NCBI GenBank assembly: GCA_019914945.1
Contig: CM034113.1
Coordinates: forward strand, 930,001 to 994,000
DNA: 64,000 nucleotides
Source of the DNA: Typha latifolia
Taxonomy: Eukaryota; Streptophyta; Magnoliopsida; Poales; Typhaceae
Direction: 5' to 3'
Shown: positions 56,362 to 64,000 of the stretch, one piece after another
Layout of the letters: each line of letters begins with the position of its first letter
Numbering within the stretch: the first letter of the stretch is position 1
The notes under the pieces: model-generated
The model's database searches: none
The model's input: only the letters and a program-made list of their open reading frames with translations
Told to the model about the DNA's origin: nothing
Translations under genes and position numbers: made by a program

Positions 56362-57632
56362 GAAGTTAATGACAAATAAGAAGAACTTGCAAGTAACAAA
56401 TATATAGTCACATTAATCAAACTAGATATTGTGATAAGTAAGTTGTATTCAAAAGAATCTCCATAATTAGTGAAATATCAGCTTCAAACATTGAGTTTAC
56501 TTCACATTGTTGAGAAGCACTGCCAGGAGGGCTAGAGAAGAGAACAGAATCCCTCTGTGCAATCTTACCTTCAATCCACAGGGAGAAGTGAGAAAGACCA
56601 CGTTATCGATCGTTGGGCCGCAGCTCGTGCCATCTTTCGTCTGACTGCCTTTATGGCTGATAAAACCAAAGGATGTAGCTGGATTGAAGGTGGATACAGA
56701 ATCTGGGTCTGCCTTGAAGTTCAGTGAGAAATTGTGTGCAGATCCACTGCCTTTGCTATGAAAAGTGAAGTTTTGAGTTAATTGATCCTGCATAGCCTAC
56801 TAAAATAAATTCTCCAGTGCATGAATTATTAGCATCTCCTGCGACAAATGCCAAATGATACGTTGGACCTTCTCACAATATGAGCTTCATTTCAATCCTG
56901 GCGAAGTCGGAGATGAGCTCGATCGCAGCATTACCTTCAAGAACATAGAACTGCTTAGCATCTATGTAATTCACTATGCATGTAGGACTCCATTCCTGGA
57001 AGGGTGATTTTGGATAATCTTCACTTCGATTATCATTTGATTCAAGTATGACTCCTTCAGAAGAGTTGCTCACAAAGGCTGGTCTAGCCTCGAAGCAGCC
57101 ATTTGAAAGCATGTTGCCGTCTTCAATCCAAGATACAGGTGATCAGATTAAGTAGATCCATGTAATAAATTCTTTCCTTTTTCCTTTTCCAGAGAGAAGT
57201 GGAAACTTAACAGTGCTGCTGAGATTTAAATCCAGGTACATTCATACACTATAAGGCCCTTTAATCATCTGAGCTCTATCACATTGGCAGATTCATGTAA
57301 TAAGTTGCAAATAGTATTTTAAATGATGTTAAGCAGTACTATTTTTCTTTGTAACTCATCCTGGATACATCAGCAAGAAAAGACTGTTTATAATGATGAA
57401 CTCCTCTAGAATTAAAATAACTAGCGGAAGTTATAAGCATTCCATGTCATGATCAGAAGTACTTGTATCAATTTACATTTCAATTCTTCTCCATATACGA
57501 TATATAGCAAAATATTAGGAGTTGGAAGAGTTACCACAAAATCCTAAAGTGTTTTTTTGATTCTCTGAATCCTAATACTGCAGTCTGGTTGGCTATGGAT
57601 CTCGAGGACTACTGGATTGCCCTCGCCCAACC

Positions 57633-58480
57633 TGTTGTGCAAAATACTCAAATGAGTGAAGGAAGCAGAAACAAGACCTCCACTCCCAAATAGCTCAAAT
57701 GGGAATAGTGAAAAAAAGCCAATGTAATATTTGAAAAACCTTCAAAGAGATGTTAATGGTGATAGAAAAGCCCTAAGCAAATTCTAATCACGGATTAACA
57801 CCCTATTGCAAGCAATCACCAATAATGGAAACAATGAAGACAATAGAGAGAGAGAGAGACAAGATTTACATGATTCGGCGATATGCCTACGTCCACGAGC
57901 GGAGCAATCTTCTTTACTATGCAAATCCCTCACTTATAAAGAGTTTAACAACTCAAATCACTCTCAATACAATGGTGGCTCAACCCCCTTATAAATGTTC
58001 TTTCAACTACTAATCCTAAAAAACCCTCTTTAGTATTTATAATCAGGTTCAAATTTGGGGATTTTTCGTGTTGTGTTCGAACGCTCCCAATGTCAATACA
58101 GCAGAACCAAAGGAGCGTTTGAACGCAGGAGGGGCCCGTTTTAACGCTTGCAAAAATAATTATTCTCGAGTTGGCCCATATTCGAACGCGGCTACGGCCG
58201 TTCGAACGCCTGCAGAAAGTCTGCTCTCGGGTTGGCTTACGTTCGAATGCAGCTGGGGTCATTTGAATGCCTACAGAAAGTTTGCGCTCGGGTTAGCTCG
58301 CGTTCAAACATGGCTGGACCGTTCGAACGTCTGCATCATAGACTGCTCTCTGTCTGGAGCCTACATTCGAACACCCCCAAGACCCATTCGAACGCCCCTA
58401 AGGCCCGTTCGAACGCGCGGCACAAAAATGCTGATACATGCTGAATTTTGCTGAAACTTAATTTGAGCCAATTTTTAACA
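57633..58480 (-). mobile_element. Solo LTR of the copia family, in the DUF642 pseudogene
   Basis: 848 bp. On the plus strand it starts TGTTGTGC and ends TTTTTAACA, with perfect 5-bp duplications CAACC at 57628-57632 and 58481-58485. It shares ordered blocks with the copia LTRs at 38.6 and 43.3 kb (TAATGGTGATAG, GACAAGATTTACATG, CCACGAGCGGAGCAATC, CTCTCAATACAATGG, AATTTGAGCC), so it belongs to the same or a sister family. It has no internal region, so it is a solo LTR formed by unequal recombination. Confidence 0.92.
58077..58418. repeat. Array of GTTCGAACGC-like motifs inside the solo LTR
   Basis: About a dozen exact or near copies of the palindrome-containing motif (core TTCGAA, plus variants TTTGAA and TTCAAA) occur every 20-40 bp. 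Smaller clusters sit at the same place in the two copia LTRs (39035-39192 and 43718-43882). Confidence 0.8.
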
Positions 58481-58664
58481 CAACCAAGTTCCATGGTAGC
58501 AAGCATTTCATCTGTTGCCTTTCGACGAAGAACACCGAGCAAGTGGCTTGCCATGGTTGCAGAATTGATTCATTAACTGTTGTGGAGGCACTGTAATTAT
58601 CCCCCATTGGAGCAACCGTGAAGGTCAGGATGTAGTCTGCATTCCATGAAGTAGCTTTGATGGT

Positions 58665-59925
58665 CTGTTATAAGATAAAGAATAAAGATTTCCTCTCATA
58701 TCTTACTTTGATATATAATATTAATATTCTTACAAATCCGATTTTTTTTTTAAACTGAAATATTTCTAATCCATTAGAAATATAACATCACAATCCCTTT
58801 TTATTCTGAAAATAGAGTAAATCTGAATTTTCTATAAAATATAAATAATTTTGGCATCTCTAATTCTTCAATAAAAATACTTAAAATAATAAATTTCTTA
58901 ATTTCTCATGCACGTAGCATAATTAATAATTTTCTCATCTTATAAAATTGAACATGATAAATAAATATAAAAGAATACTTTCCAATAAAAGAACATTTCA
59001 TTAATTTTATATTATCAAGATAAGAGATGCCCATTAATTTATTTTCTTCTCCTTCCCTTTCTCTTCTTTCCCTTCCTTTGGTATGATTTGTTCTTCGTTT
59101 TTTTTCCATTTTTTTTCCACTTACTATTGTAGCACTGCTATAATAATATGGCCACCATAAAGCTTAAGGTTTTATTTTATTTTCTAAGCCTCCTCCCTAG
59201 GTAAAATATATAAAAGTCCTAGTAGGATAAAGATTCTAATATTCTTTCTTACTGATATACCTAATAAAAATATTAATTCAATTTAATCCGAATCCTAAAT
59301 TATCAAGAATTAAACTAAATGTTTCATTATCTAAATAATCATCTCTAATTTCTTATTTATTTATTTTTCTAAATTTTGGGTTGTTAAAAAGATGGGCAAG
59401 GATCTAAGTATGCTGGTGATACCATAAAAGCTTTTGATGGTTGTTGTATTATTTTATTAATCAACTGAGTAGGAGAGAGATCAATCCCACAAATCTATAC
59501 AATAGGAAATTGAATCAACTAAATAAGAGTGCAATTTGAAAAACAAAACAAAACTCTCCAAGAGTGGACGTGTTAACTTAGTGCTCTATCATTATTGGTG
59601 TTTACCAAGTTAAAATGATCTCCATCGATAGTATTAATCAAGGTCAACGCTAAGACGTGCAACCATGAGAAAGGAAACTAATTACATAATAACTGTCAGC
59701 TGGTATAGGTGCCAACTTGCCACTATAATAGATTTTGATGTGTAGACTCTCATCATCGATCGTTGATGCGTGGATGCATCGCATCGATCAACAATCGGTT
59801 GGTTGGGACGTAGTTGACTAATCTTTTCCCAACCTTCATCAAAAGTGCTCGGTGCCGTATCTTCTTCCTCTTTGATCTCACGATCTTTGCGGTTTCACCT
59901 TGTGCTTGAAGAGGAGGAGATCGAG
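58665..59925. other. AT-rich spacer and 5' flank of the NLR-derived gene
   Basis: No gene was recognised. A W-box core (GGTCAA, complement TTGACC) lies at 59642-59647, about 280 bp before the ATG of the resistance-type gene. One site is weak evidence for WRKY control. Confidence 0.45.
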
Positions 59926-62900
59926 ATGGCCGGCCGTGCAATTTCAATAGTACCGATCGTTGGATCTGCTGCTGCGGATGATTTGGTGGACAGAATCACC
60001 TCATTGTATTGGCGGTATGGTTTGGACTACCTTGTCCTAGACCAACTGGAAAAGCTGAGAAGATCAGTTATACAAATCAAGCAAAACGTTGAAGCAGCGG
60101 CGGAGGAGGGGATCGAGAACAAGTTGTTGTTGCAATGGTGGATGAAGGTCAAGGACGTCGTGTACGAGGCAGACGACGTGGTCGACGACTTCGAATATCA
60201 ACTTCTGGAAAAGGAGGCCAACGATGACGCGGTAAGTTCCTTTCTTTTTTCTCATCTTCTAAATGCATCCGATACTGTTCCTAGAAGTTATGTCTTGCTT
60301 TTCCGTCGCGAGGATGTCAATGAGCTGAAAAGTGAAAACTCTTGTAACTGATGTGCTTTAATTTTTTATTTATTTATTAATTTCAATATTTTTTTGGTTG
60401 AATTTTACATTAATAACAGAGTCGGCCAGTGGGTCAAGAGGAGAGGTTAGGAATCGAAAAGTTTAGCAGCCTTGTGGAGAGGTTAGAAATCGTTAGTTCT
60501 AAAGTTACGGAACTTTGTTCACTTAATACGCCACAGCCTTTTCCCCCGAGAATATCAATCATGGAAGAAGAGTTTGCATTTTTGAAACAGTGCCGTACGT
60601 TGACTAGTGACACATTTGTATTAGAAGATGAAGAAGATATGTCCGATGATGCAGATATGACCCCAAGTCGTCAAAAAGAGAAGCATTCCACTCCTTGGCA
60701 AAGGTCGTCGACTAGTGACACATTTGCATTAGAAGATTATGCAGATATGACCCCAGTGCGTCAAAAAGAGAAGCAACCCACTCCTTGGCAAAGGTCGACT
60801 AGTGACACATTTGCATTAGAAGATTATGCTGATATAATCCCAGTGCGTCAAAAAGAGAAGCATTCCACTCCTTGGCAAATGTCGTCGACTAGTGACACAT
60901 TTGCATTAGAAGGTTATTCAGATATGACCCCAATGCGTTAAAAAGAGAAGCAATCCACCATTTGGCAATGGTCGTCGACTAGCGACACATTTGCATTAGA
61001 AGATTATGCAGATATGACCTCAGTGCGTCAAAAAGAGAAGCATTCCACTCCTTGGCAAATGTCGACTAGTGACACATTTGCATTAGAAGATTATACAGAT
61101 ATGACCCTAGTGCATCAAAAAGAGAAGCAATCCACTATTTGGCAATGGTCGCCGACTAGTGACACATTTACATTAGAAGATTATGCAGATATGACCCCAG
61201 TGCGTCAAAAAGAGAAGCAACCCACTCTTCGGCAAAGTTCGTCGACTAGTGACATATTTGCATTAGAAGATTATGCAGATATGACCTTAGTGCGTCAAAA
61301 AGAGAAGCAACACACTCTTCGGCAAAAGTCGTCGACTAGTGACACATTTGCATTAGAAGATTATGCAGATATGACCCCAATGCTGACCCCAGTGCGTCAA
61401 AAAGAGAAGCATTCCACTCCTTGGCAAATGTCGTCGACTAGTGACACATTTGCATTAGAAGGTTATTCATATATGACCCCAGTGCGTCAAAATGAAGGTC
61501 ATCGAATGAGACAGAAATACCTGCAGTTACCTGCCCGTATTCAGCAATGCTTTGCGTATTTAAGCATATATCCTAAGGAATGGAGATTCAAACCTGAAGA
61601 TGTGATACAAATGTGGATGGCACAGGGTATGATTGGTCGAGAGTACGGGGAAATAGGATTAATCAAGGATATTGGAGAGGACTATTTTATAAAATTGGTA
61701 TCCGAGTCATTCTTTCGTTATTATGATGATCATTACATCATAGCTAATCTACAATATGATTTGGCAGAATATGTTTCCAAGGATGACTGCTTTAGAGTCG
61801 ACGGTGATGAGTTCAGGACCATCCCAACCACCGTTCGTCATTTGTTTCTGAACACAAAACATCTGGCCCGCCTAAAGAAGAAAGCTTCTGTGTTGAATAA
61901 GCTGCGCACCTTGATTTTGCAGGGCGATTTCTCTGTCCATCCTAATGATGCTGATCATCTCCAAGAAGTCATTGTACAGCTAAAAAGCATCCGCATGCTG
62001 ACTCTGAAGAATTGCAACTTGGAAAGGTGTCCCGACAATCTTAGTAGTCTTACACATCTGCGCTACTTAGATCTCTCTGGAAATGGAAAAATAAAAAAAC
62101 TGTCGGATGAACTAGCCAAGCTTTACCATTTACAGACTCTAAATCTTTTCCAGCTGGAGTGTGATAGTATACATCCAAGTATGAACAAACTGATTAATTT
62201 ACACAGCTTGAATTGCTCCGACAGTTTACTGTCAATGATAGCGGGGATAGGAAAATTGACTAGTCTTCAGGATTTACCGTGCCCCTTCTACGTGCAAAAT
62301 GTTCCTGGATTTGATATTGGACAGTTAGGGAAGCTAAGAAAGCTTGGAGGACGTCTTAGTATTATGGGTCTTGAAAACGTGAGCAGTGAAGAAGAAGCCA
62401 AAGGAGCTAGACTGTGTGAGAAAGAGAATCTTGTCGAGCTGGTGTTACATTGGGGATATGTTGAAAGGACAACCAATCCCAAGGTGGAGAAAAGAATATT
62501 GGATGGCCTCCAACCCCATCCACATCTCCGAAAGCTTCACATCGACGGCTATATAGGTACCCAATCTCCAAGTTGGATGAATCAATTCAAGTATTTAAAA
62601 AGTCTCAAGCTAACTGATTGCAGATCCTGGGAGGGTCTCCCTCCTCTCGGACATTATGACTTTCTTGAGGTTCTTGAACTAAGTGAGATGCATGCAGTAA
62701 GAAAACTCGAATTCCATGATTCTCGCTTTCCATCATTGCGAGAGTTGGCATTTGATGACTTGCGTAATTGTGAAGTGTGGTCCACAGTCGAGGGAGTCGA
62801 ATTATTTCCGCGGTTACGTATTCTCCGAATCTCAGATTGCCCACAACTAACAACAATGCCTCCACTTCCTGATATGATCGAAAGGCTTGAACTTTTCAAT

Positions 62901-63950
62901 GTGGGATTGAACGAGTTCCCAGAATCGCTGACAGAGGCATGGGGTTCACCATTGGCAGTCACTTTGTCCATCAAAGGGTGTCCAAAATTGCAGTCACCAG
63001 GTGAATGGTTGCTAGAACAGCATGGAAAGTTAAGATACTTGGGAGAGTTGACTGTTGATCCCTGCGGTGAGCTTGATCCTTTATTAGTGAAAGCAATTAA
63101 CAAGTTCACTCGGCTCAGAAAACTGTGTATTGACAACTGGCCGTCTGATCAGAACCTTGGGGAGGAAGAGGAGGAAGACGAGGAAGGGGACGACGAGAAG
63201 TACAAGGAGGAGGAGGACGTTAAGTACAAGGAGGAGGAGGATAGTGGCCTCCTGCTTGATTCTTTGAAAAGCCTAAAAATAATCAATTGTGATGTTGCAG
63301 ACAATATACTGTCGAAGTCTCTTCAAGGTCTTTCTGCTCTTGAGTCATTGAGGATAGACTGGTGCTCAGTTATAACAACCCTTTCCTTTGAGAAGGGGCA
63401 GCAAAAGTTGACACAACTCGTTCGGTTGGAGATTACAAACTGTAGAGGGCTTCAGTCACTTGTGGGCCTTGGAGCTCTCTGTTCCCTTCACTATTTGAAA
63501 GTTGTTGGTTGTCCAAAGCTAACTCCTTTGCCATGCTCAGGGTCAAACAAGATATATGCAGCTCTGGAGAAAGTTGGCTTGTCAACACTTTCCACTCTCT
63601 TCATTGACAAGAAAGTTGGCTTATCAGCTCTCTGCATTGACAACACCTTACTGCTCGAAGTGTTGCTTAGCAGGAAAAGCCTTCGCTCCCTCAAACAATT
63701 GGAAATCATTTTCTCTGATCAACAGGAAATCGAGAAGGAGGTGTTTCACCATCTCAGATCCCTCCAATCTCTACGTTTTGAAGCTTGCCACAATCTAAAG
63801 ACCTTGCCTTCGTTGAAGAACCTGCGCTTGCTCGAGAAATTAGAGATAAAGGATTGCAGGAACTTCCGATCACTGCCTAGCGAGAAGGGCCGGCCACCGC
63901 TTTTGACACATTTATCAGTACGCCGATGCCACCCTGAGTATAAGGATTGA
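59926..63950 (+). CDS. NLR-derived gene: Rx_N coiled coil, 30-residue repeats, LRR; NB-ARC missing
   Basis: NLR proteins are intracellular immune receptors. Exon 1 (59926-60231, 102 residues) is an Rx_N coiled coil with an EDVID-like stretch (YEADDVVDDFEY). A GTAAGT donor and an AACAG acceptor join it in phase 0 to exon 2 (60420-63950). Exon 2 has a linker, ten 30-residue repeats (from 60603), then a winged-helix remnant (LPARIQQCFAYLSIYPKEW, IQMWMAQGMI), then LRRs to the stop. The P-loop, kinase-2 and GLPL motifs are absent, and the MHD position reads IANL. An acidic block (63162-63243) interrupts the LRRs. A TAA at 60939-60941 inside the array would end the product at about residue 275. The long downstream frame, with an ATG at 61014, encodes 978 residues. 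It may be a recent pseudogene, an assembly error, or a split gene. Confidence 0.82.
60603..61500 (+). repeat. In-frame array of ten 30-codon repeats
   Basis: Units start at 60603, 60711, 60798, 60888, 60978, 61065, 61155, 61245, 61335 and 61437. Spacings are 108, 87, 90, 90, 87, 90, 90, 90 and 102 bp, all multiples of three. The unit reads TSDTFALEDYADMTPVRQ, then KEK and a variable H/QST-WQ stretch. The first unit is the most diverged (TSDTFVLEDEEDM) and looks like the usual linker before an NB-ARC domain, so it may be the source of the array. Confidence 0.93.
63162..63243 (+). repeat. Acidic GAG-rich stretch in the LRR region
   Basis: Glu/Asp-rich codons with a duplicated KYKEEED segment interrupt the leucine-rich repeats in frame. 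It probably grew by slippage on GAGGAG and is likely a disordered loop. Confidence 0.8.
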
Positions 63951-64000
63951 CGTGGTTGAAGAACTTCGTATTTTTATTGTTTTCATTTCTCGCGTATCCT

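Larger units (their letters stand above)
56497..58664 (-). pseudogene. DUF642 cell-wall protein pseudogene
   Basis: DUF642 proteins are secreted plant wall proteins with two related domains. The upstream part (58664-58490, YILTFTVAP and QATCSVFFVE) fits the first domain loosely. The second domain is clear at 57112-56873 (NGCFEARPAF, VNYIDAKQFYVLEGNAAIEL) and continues as EGPTYHLAFVAGDANNSC and NFTFHSKGSGSAHNFSLNFKADP, ending CGPTIDNVVF. A hydrophobic tail at the C-terminus would suit a GPI-anchor signal. Breaks: a TGA after MKLIL near 56875, a frameshift near 56790, no signal-peptide exon, and a solo LTR inserted within the first domain (57633-58480). The family call for the second domain is good; the first-domain match is weaker. 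Confidence 0.75.

Noticed and set aside
60603..61500. CRISPR-like regular repeats
   Set aside because: The units are long, contiguous and coding in a plant gene, with no spacers between repeats.

Overview
This window is nuclear DNA from a flowering plant. The evidence is split genes with GT-AG introns, plant-type 6-phosphogluconate dehydrogenase, a CYP78A cytochrome P450, an MCM2 with the plant exon layout, a plant DEP1-type fused methionine-salvage enzyme, an NLR-derived resistance-type gene, and plant LINE, copia and hAT-like transposons. The general look (AT-rich spacers, GC-rich first exons) suggests a monocot of moderate GC content, but that is an impression and no species is claimed.

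Layout. 1-1.5 kb is AT-rich spacer. 1.5-7.9 kb is a degenerate L1-type LINE on the minus strand that ends in an RNase H domain. 8.6-11.3 kb is a two-exon CYP78A-type P450 (minus). 11.3-20.2 kb is mostly non-coding, with a G-box cluster, a 98-bp tandem duplication and a hAT-like MITE. 20.2-22.1 kb is cytosolic 6-phosphogluconate dehydrogenase (minus, two exons). 24.1-27.8 kb is a three-exon coiled-coil protein (minus). 29.8-35.4 kb is MCM2, reconstructed here as 18 coding exons and 939 residues (minus), with two adjacent E2F-type sites upstream. 38.1-55.3 kb is a 12-exon DEP1-type enzyme (plus, 518 residues). It is stretched to 17 kb by a copia element in intron 2 (target duplication TTCTC), a 1.47-kb solo LTR in intron 7 (target duplication ATACT) and smaller repeats. 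55.7-56.2 kb is an array of roughly 100-bp repeats. 56.5-58.7 kb is a DUF642 pseudogene (minus), broken by stops, frameshifts and a copia-family solo LTR (target duplication CAACC). 59.9-63.95 kb is an NLR-derived gene.

The most unusual locus is the last one. It has an N-terminal Rx-type coiled coil, then ten in-frame copies of a 30-residue repeat exactly where the NB-ARC nucleotide-binding core should be, then a winged-helix remnant without its MHD motif, then a long LRR region. Every length change in the repeat array is a multiple of three, which suggests it was maintained as protein. One TAA stop now lies inside the array.

The genes do not form a pathway or operon. MCM2 (replication licensing) and 6PGDH (pentose phosphate) are growth-associated genes, and both carry a telo-box motif directly upstream of their start codons. 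DEP1 works in the Yang (methionine salvage) cycle. The other loci are independent neighbours.
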